Source: Polaromonas sp. (GTDB lineage: Bacteria; Pseudomonadota; Gammaproteobacteria; Burkholderiales; Burkholderiaceae_C). From it: a stretch of DNA of 64,000 nt. Each line of letters starts with the position of its first letter. Positions within the stretch are counted from its first letter, which is position 1. The position numbers and the translations under genes are program-made. Where the stretch lies: assembly GCA_013298945.1 (NCBI GenBank), contig JAAFJR010000003.1, forward strand, positions 310,001 to 374,000. The letters are read 5' to 3'. Of this stretch, positions 31,100 to 39,584 are shown in pieces. The notes beneath the pieces were generated by a model, which worked only from the letters and a program-made list of their open reading frames with translations, was not told the DNA's origin and did not search any database.

Positions 31100-32533
31100 C
31101 TACGCAACGATTTTGAGCATTTTTAGCTCCAAACCCGCTTTGTGTGGCGCTACCAAGTGCTTGAGCAGCAGGCGGTAGGTATCTAGGTCAAAAGCCAGGG
31201 GCGTGCGGGACGAGATGACATCGTCCAACTCTGCTTCGTTTTGCACGGTGGCTAGGTGACACCACTGGTCAAAAACATGCATCTCGGACCGGCCTGTTGT
31301 TGGGTTGTACTCCCGCAAACCAATTTTGCCAGCATGCGGCCAGACGCGCAGTTGCTGCTGCTTCAGCGCCAGTTTCAGGCGCAAATGGTGCAATTCGGGC
31401 TTTTCGCCCCCGCAGCACACGCCTTTGCAACGGCCAATTTGGTGGGCAAAGCAGCGTCCTTTGCCGCTTTCAAGCCCCAGCGACTGATGGCACAAACTGT
31501 GTGTATCCGCTAGTTCACGCAAGCCGCTCAAGGCTTGGTTTTTGGAGCGGTATACACCGTACATCTGCCCAAATTCGCGCGGCTCAAGGTCGTCGCCACG
31601 CACCAATGTCACCAACGGCTTCGCACTCGGGTTTTCGTCCAACCGCCAAGCGCATAGCGTGCGTTCGCGGCGCAATTGGCGGTTGTGCAGCGGTTGCAGC
31701 TCTTTGACCAACCGCGCTTCCAAGAGCAGCGCACCCAGCTCGCCCGCTGTTTCAACCCACTCCACACGCCGAATCTCCTGCGCAATCCGCATCTCCCGCG
31801 CTTCCCGTCCAGCGGCTTGAAAGTGCGACATCACGCGGCTGCGTAGCTTGATGCTTTTGCCGACGTACAGCGGGATTTGCGCTGCCTTAGAGTTTTGCGC
31901 CGGTGGTTCGCCATAAAATAGATACACCCCCGCTGTTTCAGGAATATCCGCCACATTGGTCTCCAAATGCGGCGGCACAGCAGCGCTGCCTTGCAGCAAA
32001 ATTTGCGCTTGTTGGGCGACGGCTTCTGCGCCAAGCTCCAGCGTGGCTACCTGCAAAAAGCCTTGTACCAAATCCACATCACCCATGGCGCGGTGGCGCG
32101 ACAAAGTGGTCAGGCCATGCCGCTGCATGATCGCATCCAACCCGTGCCCCTTGTGCTGTGGGTAAAGCTTGCGCGACAGCCGCACCGTGCACAGCGTTTT
32201 CACACGCAGTGCCACGTCCATGCGGGCATATTCTTGCAGCAAAAAGCCGTGGTCAAACCGCACATTGTGGGCCACCAGCACAGCACCGTTCAGCAGTTTC
32301 AGCAGCGTGGCGCCCACTTCGTTAAACGGCGGTGCATCAGCCACCATCGCGTCGCTGATACCTGTGAGTCCTTGAATCAACGACGGAATCCGCGTACCCG
32401 GGTTGACCAGCGTGCTCCACCGCGCCACCTCCAGCCCGTTTTCCACCCGCACGGCGGCGATTTCAGTGATGCGGCAATCCAACGGGTTGCCACCGGTGGT
32501 TTCAAGGTCTAAGAGGACGTAGCAGGGGAGCAT
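31100..32533 (-). CDS. DnaQ-type exonuclease fused to GIY-YIG nuclease domain
   Basis: A two-nuclease fusion. Residues about 1-165 form a DEDD 3'-5' exonuclease like the DNA polymerase III epsilon subunit: Exo I LLDLETTGGNPLDCRITEIA, Exo II VAHNVRFDHGFLLQEY, Exo III HRAMGDVDLVQ. A GIY-YIG domain follows (AGVYLFYGEPP, LYVGKSIKLRSRVMSHF) as in UvrC/Cho, which incises DNA at lesions. The C-terminal 200 residues include three cysteines in CFAHQIGRCKGVCCG, also as in Cho-like proteins. Likely acts in DNA repair. I chose ATG 32533; an in-frame TTG 24 nt upstream would overlap modA. It follows modA by 8 nt on the same strand. Confidence 0.9.
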   Translation of the reverse strand: MLPCYVLLDLETTGGNPLDCRITEIAAVRVENGLEVARWSTLVNPGTRIPSLIQGLTGISDAMVADAPPFNEVGATLLKLLNGAVLVAHNVRFDHGFLLQEYARMDVALRVKTLCTVRLSRKLYPQHKGHGLDAIMQRHGLTTLSRHRAMGDVDLVQGFLQVATLELGAEAVAQQAQILLQGSAAVPPHLETNVADIPETAGVYLFYGEPPAQNSKAAQIPLYVGKSIKLRSRVMSHFQAAGREAREMRIAQEIRRVEWVETAGELGALLLEARLVKELQPLHNRQLRRERTLCAWRLDENPSAKPLVTLVRGDDLEPREFGQMYGVYRSKNQALSGLRELADTHSLCHQSLGLESGKGRCFAHQIGRCKGVCCGGEKPELHHLRLKLALKQQQLRVWPHAGKIGLREYNPTTGRSEMHVFDQWCHLATVQNEAELDDVISSRTPLAFDLDTYRLLLKHLVAPHKAGLELKMLKIVA

Positions 32534-32540
32534 GTGTTGA

Positions 32541-33350
32541 TTAAGCACTAAACCCAAACTTAGCTAACACCGCCTTTGCCGCAGGCGTTTGTAAGTAATC
32601 AAACAGGGTTTTTGCAGCGGGCTGGGCGGATTTCAGCAACACCATGCGTTGCTTCAAAGGGGTATGCAGGTTGGCGGGCATGAGCCAGTAGCCGCCAGCT
32701 TGCGCGGCAACTTCAGGCGCTAGTGCGAGCGATAGCGCGGTGATGCCCGCTTGCGCCGCCCCGCTGGTGACGAACTGGGTGGCTTGGCTGATGTTGTCGC
32801 CCAGTACTAATTTAGTTTGCAATGGCTCCCACAGACTTAGGCTTTGCAGCGCTTCTTTGGCGGCGCGGCCATATGGGGCGTGCTCGGGGTTGGCGATGGC
32901 GAATTTACGGACCGTTTTAAGTTGATTTGTCAGCGTTAAACGAGCTTCAGCTTCGCTTTTGGGCAGCTGAACTGCCGAATTTTTAGGCAGTATCCAAGCA
33001 ATCCGCCCCGTGGCGTACAACGCCCCAGTGTCTTGCACGCCGCCTTGTGTTAGCCCCACTTTCGCTAGCGTCACCACATAGCCTTCATCCGCCGATAAAA
33101 ACAAATCCAAAGGCAAACCTTGTTGAATTTGCTGGGTGAAATTGCCTGACGAACCAAATTGCACATCAATTTCTATGCCGGTAACTGATGTGAAACTTTT
33201 TGCTAAAGCAGTGAGTGCAAATTTCAGGTCGCTGGCAGCGGCTACGCGCAATTTGACGGGCGCAGCAAGGCTTGCTGCACTCACTAATGAAGCAAGAGCA
33301 GCACTTGTTTTGATCAATTGACGTCTGTTGACTGGTAGGCCGTTGTGCAT
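32541..33350 (-). CDS. modA: Molybdate-binding periplasmic protein ModA
   Basis: Substrate-binding protein of the molybdate ABC importer. After a Tat-like or Sec signal (NRRQLIKTSAALASLVSAAS LAAP) the mature protein has LRVAAASDLKFALTALAKSF, VQFGSSGNFTQQIQQGLPLD LFLSAD and a C-terminal QTPAAKAVLAKFGF, as in ModA. I chose ATG 33350, preceded by AAGG; further in-frame ATGs upstream would extend it by 18 residues. Its transporter partners modB and modC are 19 kb away on the other strand, which is unusual, and it is instead followed by the exonuclease gene. Confidence 0.92.
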   Translation of the reverse strand: MHNGLPVNRRQLIKTSAALASLVSAASLAAPVKLRVAAASDLKFALTALAKSFTSVTGIEIDVQFGSSGNFTQQIQQGLPLDLFLSADEGYVVTLAKVGLTQGGVQDTGALYATGRIAWILPKNSAVQLPKSEAEARLTLTNQLKTVRKFAIANPEHAPYGRAAKEALQSLSLWEPLQTKLVLGDNISQATQFVTSGAAQAGITALSLALAPEVAAQAGGYWLMPANLHTPLKQRMVLLKSAQPAAKTLFDYLQTPAAKAVLAKFGFSA

Positions 33351-33579
33351 AACCTTATGCAAATAATGCATCAAATATTCATGTAACTTGTAGGTAACCC
33401 GCAAGCTTGGTTCATAGAATCGACTCTCTGGGAATTCGGATAGTCAACTCCAGCGTCAGAAGCGTCGCGTTTTCAAAGCAGATTTTAGGTGTTTGCCAAG
33501 ATACCTAGCAAAGATGTTTTGAAAAAACGATTTTTTAAAGAATTATTAACTACGGGCATCCTTGGATGTATTTTTTTCT

Positions 33580-35439
33580 ATGAACGCACGCACCACAATG
33601 GGCTTGGAAATCAACCCTCCCGCTTATGTCAAAAACGCCAAGCTGATCGCTTGGGTGGCCGAAATGGCCGCGCTGACTAAACCCGCCGCCATTTATTGGT
33701 GCGACGGTAGCGAGGAAGAATACCAGCGCCTGTGCCAGCAATTGGTCGACGCAGGTACCTTTATCAAACTCAACCCCGCCAAGCGCCCCAACAGCTTTTT
33801 GGCACGCTCCAACCCCAGCGACGTGGCGCGTGTGGAAGACCGCACTTTCATTTGCTCAGAAAAGCAAGAGGACGCGGGCCCGACCAACTACTGGAAAGCC
33901 CCCGCAGAGATGCGCGCGACGCTGAACCCGCTGTTCGACGGCTGCATGCGCGGCCGCACCATGTACGTGGTGCCCTTCTCCATGGGCCCGCTGGGCAGCC
34001 CGATTGCGCACATTGGCATTGAGCTGTCAGACAGCGCCTATGTCGCCGTCAACCAAAAAATCATGACCCGCATGGGCAAAGCTGTTTACGACGTGTTGGG
34101 TGCTGAGGGCGAGTTTGTGCCCTGCGTTCACACCGTGGGCGTGCCTTTGGCCGAAGGTCAAAAAGACGTAACTTGGCCGTGCAATGACACCAAATACATC
34201 GTGCATTACCCCGAAACCCGCGAAATCTGGAGTTATGGCTCTGGCTATGGCGGCAATGCTTTGTTGGGTAAAAAGTGCTTTGCGCTGCGGATTGCCTCCA
34301 ACATGGGCCGTGACGAAGGCTGGTTGGCTGAGCACATGTTGATTTTGGGTGTGACCAATCCACAGGGTCGTAAGTACCACGTCGCAGCGGCATTCCCGTC
34401 AGCTTGCGGCAAAACCAATTTTTCTATGCTCGTGCCACCCGCTGGTTTTGAGGGCTGGAAAGTCACAACCATTGGTGATGACATCGCCTGGGTCAAACCC
34501 AACGCAGACGGCAAAATGTACGCCATCAACCCCGAAGCGGGCTACTTCGGCGTTGCACCTGGCACCAACATGCTGACCAACCCGAACTGCATGTTGAGCC
34601 TGAACAAAGACACGATTTTCACCAATGTCGGTTTGACCGACGACGGCGATATCTGGTGGGAAGGCATGGAAGCAGATTTGCCTGTCCCTGCACATTTGAT
34701 CGACTGGCAAGGCAAAGACTGGACACCGCAAATAGCCAAAGAAACTGGCGCAAAAGCTGCCCACCCGAACTCACGCTTCACCGTTGCCGCCACCAATAAC
34801 CCTGCGCTAGACCCAGAGTGGAACAACCCCGCTGGCGTGGCGATTGACGCCTTCATCTTCGGCGGTCGCCGCTCTACCACTGTGCCCTTGGTGTCACAAG
34901 GCCGTAACTGGGTCGAAGGCGTCTACATGGCCGCAACCATGGGCTCTGAGACGACAGCAGCCATCGCCGGCCAGCAAGGCGTGGTGCGCCGCGACCCGTT
35001 TGCGATGATCGCTTTCTGCGGTTACAACATGAGCGATTACTTCCAGCATTGGCTCAATATCGGCGAAAAAGTCAAAGCCACTGGCGGCAAGCAGCCCGCT
35101 ATTTTCTGCACCAACTGGTTCCGCAAAGACTCGAATGGCAAGTTTGTCTGGCCAGGCTACGGTGAAAACATGCGCGTGTTGGCTTGGATGATTGACCGCA
35201 TTGAGGGTAAAGCAGCAGGCGTGGATCAACCTTTCGGCGTCAGCCCAACCTATGGCGAACTCAACTGGAACGGCCTGAACTTTACAGAGCAGCAGTTCAA
35301 CACCGTCACCAGCTTCGACAAAGCCGCGTGGACGGACGAGCTGAAATTGCACGACGAACTCTTCACCAAGCTCGCCTACCACCTGCCGCAAGAGCTGAGC
35401 GCCACGAGAGACCAGTTGGCGAAGCGGATTGCGGCTTAA
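33580..35439 (+). CDS. pckG: Phosphoenolpyruvate carboxykinase (GTP)
   Basis: Converts oxaloacetate and GTP to phosphoenolpyruvate, GDP and CO2 in gluconeogenesis. The 619-residue length and motifs ATP/GTP-loop [18 protein letters not shown] (with the reactive Cys), [32 protein letters not shown] and [20 protein letters not shown] identify the GTP-dependent type. The start is uncertain: ATG 33580 ([14 protein letters not shown]) has only a weak TTGGA upstream; an ATG at 33598 is possible. It is transcribed divergently from modA. Its 3' side carries REP repeats. Confidence 0.96.
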   Translation: MNARTTMGLEINPPAYVKNAKLIAWVAEMAALTKPAAIYWCDGSEEEYQRLCQQLVDAGTFIKLNPAKRPNSFLARSNPSDVARVEDRTFICSEKQEDAGPTNYWKAPAEMRATLNPLFDGCMRGRTMYVVPFSMGPLGSPIAHIGIELSDSAYVAVNQKIMTRMGKAVYDVLGAEGEFVPCVHTVGVPLAEGQKDVTWPCNDTKYIVHYPETREIWSYGSGYGGNALLGKKCFALRIASNMGRDEGWLAEHMLILGVTNPQGRKYHVAAAFPSACGKTNFSMLVPPAGFEGWKVTTIGDDIAWVKPNADGKMYAINPEAGYFGVAPGTNMLTNPNCMLSLNKDTIFTNVGLTDDGDIWWEGMEADLPVPAHLIDWQGKDWTPQIAKETGAKAAHPNSRFTVAATNNPALDPEWNNPAGVAIDAFIFGGRRSTTVPLVSQGRNWVEGVYMAATMGSETTAAIAGQQGVVRRDPFAMIAFCGYNMSDYFQHWLNIGEKVKATGGKQPAIFCTNWFRKDSNGKFVWPGYGENMRVLAWMIDRIEGKAAGVDQPFGVSPTYGELNWNGLNFTEQQFNTVTSFDKAAWTDELKLHDELFTKLAYHLPQELSATRDQLAKRIAA

Positions 35440-35469
35440 TTCGCACTTATCTGTCGATTTTTTGGATTT

Positions 35470-35556
35470 CCGTCATTCCCGACTCCCTTCCGTCATTCCC
35501 GCGAAGGCGGGAATCCATGGCACGCTAACGTGGATTCCCGCCTACGCGGGAATGAC
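35470..35556. repeat. REP cluster: truncated copy plus inverted pair
   Basis: A truncated copy CCGTCATTCCCG (35470-35481) is followed by CCGTCATTCCCGCGAAGGCG GGAATCCATGG (35490-35520) and, after nine bases, the inverted GTGGATTCCCGCCTACGCGG GAATGACAG (35530 onward). Same paired arrangement as after the xdhC homologue. Between convergent pckG and phhA, so it may form a bidirectional terminator. Confidence 0.9.
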
Positions 35557-35578
35557 AGAGTGCGTGTAATTTCGCTTG

Positions 35579-35621
35579 TATCCTGCGTATTTATTGTCTA
35601 AACAGCTATTAAATTTATAGC
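35579..35621 (-). repeat. Palindromic element, reverse, intergenic
   Basis: TATCCTGCGTATTTATTGTC, then TAAACAGCTATTAAATTTAT AGC, 15 nt from the phhA stop and next to the REP cluster. Confidence 0.88.
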
Positions 35622-35635
35622 ATAAACCGGTCAAA

Positions 35636-36475
35636 TTATTTGCTCTTAGCGTGGTAACTACCCGTACCACGGCTGAACAATCTGTCCTGCGCCGACAGTT
35701 GCCCTGCAGCGATGTCTGGCAAGCCTACAACCTGCGCATATAGCGGCGCAAAGTCTATTTTGGCAAGCTCAAGCAAGTCGTCCAAACTGTTGATGACGAA
35801 GTAAGTTTCCTGAAAATCGTCAATCCGGTAATCGGTTTGCATCACCCGTGGCAGATCAAAAGCGACGCGGTTGGGTGAGGCATCTTGCAGAGCGAAGATG
35901 CTCTCAGCGTAAGACGAAGCAATGCCTGCCCCATAAATGCGTAAGCCCTCATCCTGTTGCACCAGGCCAAATTCCACCGTGTACCAATACACCCGCGCCA
36001 AATGCGCCAGTTTGCCCAACTTTTGCGCTCGCAAACCGCCAACGCCATAGGCCTGAATGAAGTCGGCAATGGCAGGGTTCATCAACATGGGCACATGGCC
36101 AAACACGTCGTGAAACACATCGGGCTCTTCCAAGTAATCCAGCTCATGGGGCTTGCGGATGAACTGCCCCGCTGGGAAACGGCGGTTTGCTAAGTGTTCA
36201 AAGAAAACCTCATCGGGCACCAAGCCCGGCACGGCAACTATTTGCCAGCCCGTGCGTGGCATCAACACCTCGTTCAAGCGTGCGAAATTTGGAATCTCAG
36301 CTGCGCCCATCGGCAAGTCACGCATGCCTTGCACAAATTCATCGCAAGCGCGGCCTGGTAGCAGCTGGGTTTGGCGCTCAAACAGGGTTTTCCAAGTGGC
36401 GTGCTCGGTGGCGGTGTAGCTGTGCCAGTCTTGGTCAATCGTCCAGTCTGGGCGCGTGGCTGGCTGTGGTTTCAT
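35636..36475 (-). CDS. phhA: Phenylalanine 4-monooxygenase
   Basis: Iron- and tetrahydropterin-dependent hydroxylase converting phenylalanine to tyrosine. The family iron-ligand motif is seen in [18 protein letters not shown], with the Glu ligand further on in [10 protein letters not shown]. 279 aa is the bacterial single-domain length, without the regulatory domain of animals. It overlaps the upstream phhB by 4 nt, so the pair is translationally coupled; PhhB regenerates the pterin cofactor. No PhhR regulator is present nearby. Confidence 0.97.
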   Translation of the reverse strand: MKPQPATRPDWTIDQDWHSYTATEHATWKTLFERQTQLLPGRACDEFVQGMRDLPMGAAEIPNFARLNEVLMPRTGWQIVAVPGLVPDEVFFEHLANRRFPAGQFIRKPHELDYLEEPDVFHDVFGHVPMLMNPAIADFIQAYGVGGLRAQKLGKLAHLARVYWYTVEFGLVQQDEGLRIYGAGIASSYAESIFALQDASPNRVAFDLPRVMQTDYRIDDFQETYFVINSLDDLLELAKIDFAPLYAQVVGLPDIAAGQLSAQDRLFSRGTGSYHAKSK

Positions 36476-36777
36476 CGTCGGCTAAAGTTTTCAAAAGCAG
36501 CGTCTGCATAACGCGCCAGCTCGATATCCCGCTGCGACAAGCCGTTCACATCATGCGTTGTCAGGGTGATGTTGACGCGGTTGTACACATTGAACCATTC
36601 TGGGTGGTGGTTGCTTTTTTCAGCTTGAATCGCGATTTGCGTCATGAAGGCGAAAGCTTGCGCGAAGTCTGCAAACACGAATTCGCGGTTGATCGCATCA
36701 CGCTGTGCATCGTGCTTCCAATGCTTCAGCGTTGTGAGCGATTCAGCAGCGGCTTGGGGGCTTAGTTTTTCAGTCAT
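36472..36777 (-). CDS. phhB: Pterin-4a-carbinolamine dehydratase
   Basis: Dehydrates the carbinolamine form of tetrahydrobiopterin made by phenylalanine hydroxylase, allowing cofactor recycling. The 101-residue product has the family motif [24 protein letters not shown] with the catalytic histidines. First gene of the phhB-phhA pair. A run of five AATC repeats lies 25 nt upstream of its start. Confidence 0.95.
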   Translation of the reverse strand: MTEKLSPQAAAESLTTLKHWKHDAQRDAINREFVFADFAQAFAFMTQIAIQAEKSNHHPEWFNVYNRVNITLTTHDVNGLSQRDIELARYADAAFENFSRR

Positions 36778-36802
36778 GTTTCTGCCTATGCATAAATAAA
36801 TT

Positions 36803-36822
36803 AATCAATCAATCAATCAATC
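36803..36822. repeat. Tetranucleotide repeat, five AATC units
   Basis: Five perfect AATC units, spanning the stop codon of the Bug-family gene (36813-36815) and lying upstream of phhB. Such a simple repeat can change length by slippage; gains or losses would alter the last residues of the Bug protein and the distance to phhB. Confidence 0.85.
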
Positions 36823-37790
36823 TTAATCCCCGCAGCCTTGATCAACGCCCCATATTTCGCATGCTCAGCCTGCACAAACTTGGTAAATTCAGCGGGGCTG
36901 AGGCGCTCGGGCGTGAAACCCATTTTGCTGAACTTTTCTTTGTTTTCTTGAGCGTTCATCGTGTCGGCAAATGCGGCGGCGTATTTTTGAACGTCTGCAT
37001 CTGCCACATGGCTGGGCGCAAAAATACCAAACCAAGTGGACACGTTGAAGCCTTTGATACTGTCGTTGATGGGCGGGACATCGGGCAATGCCTCGCTGCG
37101 CTTTTGCGTGGTCACGCCCAACGCCAGCAGCTTGCCGGCGCGGATTTGCGGCAACGCGGAGGCTAAGTTGTCAAACATCACATCGACTTGACCCGACAGC
37201 AGCCCCAGCTGGGCTGGCCCTGCGCCCAAGTAAGGAATATGCACCATGCTGGATTTGGTGAGCGATTTCAGCATCTCCCCCGCAATGTGCCCAATGCTGC
37301 CATTACCGCCCGAGCTGTAATTCAGCCGTCCAGGGTTCTTTTTGATGTGCGCCACCAGGTCTGCCGTGCTGCGAATGTTGAGTTTGGCGGCGACGTCAGC
37401 GTTGATGACCAGCACATTGGGGATTTGCGCCACCAAGCTCACGGGTTTGAAGTCTTTCAGTGGATCAAAAGGGTAGTTGGGCATCAGCCACGGGTTCGCC
37501 GCGTGTGTGGCAACTGCGCCCATCAGCAACTGGTTGCTACCAACGGCAGATTTAGCTACTTGGTTCGCTCCAATCGTGCCGCCAGCGCCGGGTTTGTTCT
37601 CGACGATAACGGCGCTGTCCAATTTGCCGCGCGTGCCCTCTGCCAAGATGCGGGCAGAAATATCTAACGGACCACCAGCGGGGTAAGGCACAACGATGGA
37701 GGTGGTTTTGCCACCACTTTGGGCAAATAGAGCTACAGGCAATGCGACCAAGCATGCAGTTAAAAATTTAGACAGTGAGGCAACTTGCAT
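36813..37790 (-). CDS. Bug-family tripartite tricarboxylate transporter binding protein
   Basis: Periplasmic solute receptor of the Bug/TctC family, greatly expanded in Burkholderiales. An N-terminal signal peptide (LTACLVALPVALFAQS) precedes IVVPYPAGGPLDISARILAE and VVENKPGAGGTIGANQVAKS, the ligand-carboxylate-binding signature. 325 aa is the usual length. The membrane partners tctA/tctB are not adjacent, as is common for Bug proteins; the ligand is unknown. Read in the same direction as phhB with a 35-bp gap, so co-transcription with phhBA is possible. Confidence 0.92.
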   Translation of the reverse strand: MQVASLSKFLTACLVALPVALFAQSGGKTTSIVVPYPAGGPLDISARILAEGTRGKLDSAVIVENKPGAGGTIGANQVAKSAVGSNQLLMGAVATHAANPWLMPNYPFDPLKDFKPVSLVAQIPNVLVINADVAAKLNIRSTADLVAHIKKNPGRLNYSSGGNGSIGHIAGEMLKSLTKSSMVHIPYLGAGPAQLGLLSGQVDVMFDNLASALPQIRAGKLLALGVTTQKRSEALPDVPPINDSIKGFNVSTWFGIFAPSHVADADVQKYAAAFADTMNAQENKEKFSKMGFTPERLSPAEFTKFVQAEHAKYGALIKAAGIKID

Positions 37791-38000
37791 TAAAGATCCT
37801 TCAATAAATGGCGTGAATGCCGAGTACTACCATCGTAAATGCAAAACACCCCATCAAAAGTGTCGAAATTGAGCTGGCTTAGACATCAAAATGCGCATAA
37901 AGTCACTTGTTCCGAGAGTGTTACGTCTAGAAAGCGTCATATTTTGCTGCATTGCAACAAAATAGCTGGTAAATTAAGGGGAAACCCGTATATTGGAGCT

Positions 38001-38612
38001 ATGGATAAAACCAACAACCCTTCAGTTACACGCTCAAGCTTTCCGCTGGTGCCGATTCGCTCCTTGGGGCCGCGCCATCGCGACCGCATTGCTGCGCATT
38101 TGCTGGCGCTGGATGAGTCGGATCGGTACTTGCGCTTTGGTTATGCCGCGTCGGACGAGCAAGTCAACCGCTATGCGGATGGCTTGAATTTTGAGCGCGA
38201 CGACATTTATGGCATTTTCAACCGCAAGCTGGCGCTGATTGCTATGGCGCATTTGGCAGTGTCGGATGACCCCGTGCAAGCGAAAGCGGCAGAATTTGGC
38301 GTTTCTGTGCTCAAAGCAGCTCGGGGTCGGGGTTATGGTGCGCGTTTGTTTGATCGCGCGGTGATGCACGCTCGCAACGAAGGGCGGGATACCATGTTTA
38401 TCCACGCCCTGAGTGAAAACACCGCGATGCTGAAAATCGCTCGTAATGCAGGTGCAACGGTGGAGCGCAGTGGTTCAGAATCGGACGCCTACCTCAAGCT
38501 ACCTGAAGCCACTTTGGCCACACGTTTGACGGAAATGGTGGAAGACCAGATGGCAGAGCTTGACTACGGTTTTAAGCAGCAAGCTAAGCATATTCAAGAA
38601 CTGCTATCCTAG
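38001..38612 (+). CDS. GNAT family N-acetyltransferase
   Basis: Predicted acetyl-CoA-dependent N-acetyltransferase. The 203-residue protein has the acetyl-CoA loop pattern VSVLKAARGRGYGARLFDRA and the preceding strand LALIAMAHLAV; the C-terminal 30 residues form an extra helix. I chose ATG 38001 with GGAG 5 nt upstream; the open frame extends 54 codons upstream but that part looks non-coding. The acetyl acceptor is unknown. It is followed 35 nt later by corC. Confidence 0.85.
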   Translation: MDKTNNPSVTRSSFPLVPIRSLGPRHRDRIAAHLLALDESDRYLRFGYAASDEQVNRYADGLNFERDDIYGIFNRKLALIAMAHLAVSDDPVQAKAAEFGVSVLKAARGRGYGARLFDRAVMHARNEGRDTMFIHALSENTAMLKIARNAGATVERSGSESDAYLKLPEATLATRLTEMVEDQMAELDYGFKQQAKHIQELLS

Positions 38613-38647
38613 AGGCTTCGCAACAACAGCGCTCAGAGCATTAATCA

Positions 38648-39559
38648 GTGAGCGCCACGCAAGTGTCAGAACCCAGTTCTTCGTCTGTCAATTCGTCGTC
38701 GGGCAGCCACAACCCAAATGCGGTGCAGGTAGATAAACGCTCGCTGTTTCAAAAAATAGTTGAATTCATCAACCCCGGTCCAGACTCCAAAGACGAGCTC
38801 TTTGAAACACTCGCGGAGGCCGAGGATAACGATGTGATTGGTGCGCAAAGTCGCGCTATGCTCGAAGGCGTGATCCGCATGGCTGACATGACGGCGGGTG
38901 ACGTGATGGTGCCAGTGACGCGCATTGACCTGCTGGACATCGATTCAAGCCCTGACGAGCTGATGCACCAAGTCATAGACACCGCGCACTCGCGCTTCCC
39001 TGTGTTTGAGCGCGAAAAAGACAACATCATTGGCATTTTGATGGCCAAAGACCTGCTGAAGTTGCAGCGCGCGCCCGAATTGAACATTCGCGCGCTGTTG
39101 CGCCCGCCTGTGTTTGTGCCCGAAACCAAGGGCTTGAACGATTTGTTGCGCGAATTCCGTGGCAACCGCAACCACTTGGCTATCGTCATCGACGAATTTG
39201 GCCGCATGGCGGGTTTGTTGACGATTGAGGACGTGCTGGAAGAAATCGTCGGCGAAATCGAAGACGAATTTGATGTCGCAGAAGACGATGGCGACATCTT
39301 TGGCTTGGCCGACAAAACCTACCGCATAAGCGGCGATACGGCGATTGAGCGCGTCAACGACACATTTGACGTCAAACTGCTGGAGTCAGACTCTGACAAC
39401 CAGTTTGACACCATTGGCGGCCTGATTGCCCACGAAATGGGCCATGTACCCAAGCGCGGTGAGCGCATGGTGCTCAACGGTCTGAGCTTCACCGTACTGC
39501 ATACCAAAGGTGGCGCAGTGAAGTGGTTCAAGGTGATGCCGGCGGACATGCTGGAATAA
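38648..39559 (+). CDS. corC: CorC/HlyC-family CBS-domain protein
   Basis: Soluble CorC-type protein with two CBS domains (about residues 65-195) and a C-terminal CorC_HlyC domain (about 205-295; TIGGLIAHEMGHVPKRGERM). CorC is linked to magnesium/cobalt efflux and, in many proteobacteria, sits immediately upstream of lnt as here (25 nt). It starts at a GTG (38648), giving a Ser-rich N-terminus; no strong ribosome site is present. 303 aa is normal for the short form without a membrane domain. Confidence 0.93.
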   Translation: MSATQVSEPSSSSVNSSSGSHNPNAVQVDKRSLFQKIVEFINPGPDSKDELFETLAEAEDNDVIGAQSRAMLEGVIRMADMTAGDVMVPVTRIDLLDIDSSPDELMHQVIDTAHSRFPVFEREKDNIIGILMAKDLLKLQRAPELNIRALLRPPVFVPETKGLNDLLREFRGNRNHLAIVIDEFGRMAGLLTIEDVLEEIVGEIEDEFDVAEDDGDIFGLADKTYRISGDTAIERVNDTFDVKLLESDSDNQFDTIGGLIAHEMGHVPKRGERMVLNGLSFTVLHTKGGAVKWFKVMPADMLE

Positions 39560-39584
39560 GATGAAAAAAAAGTAGCTTCTACCC

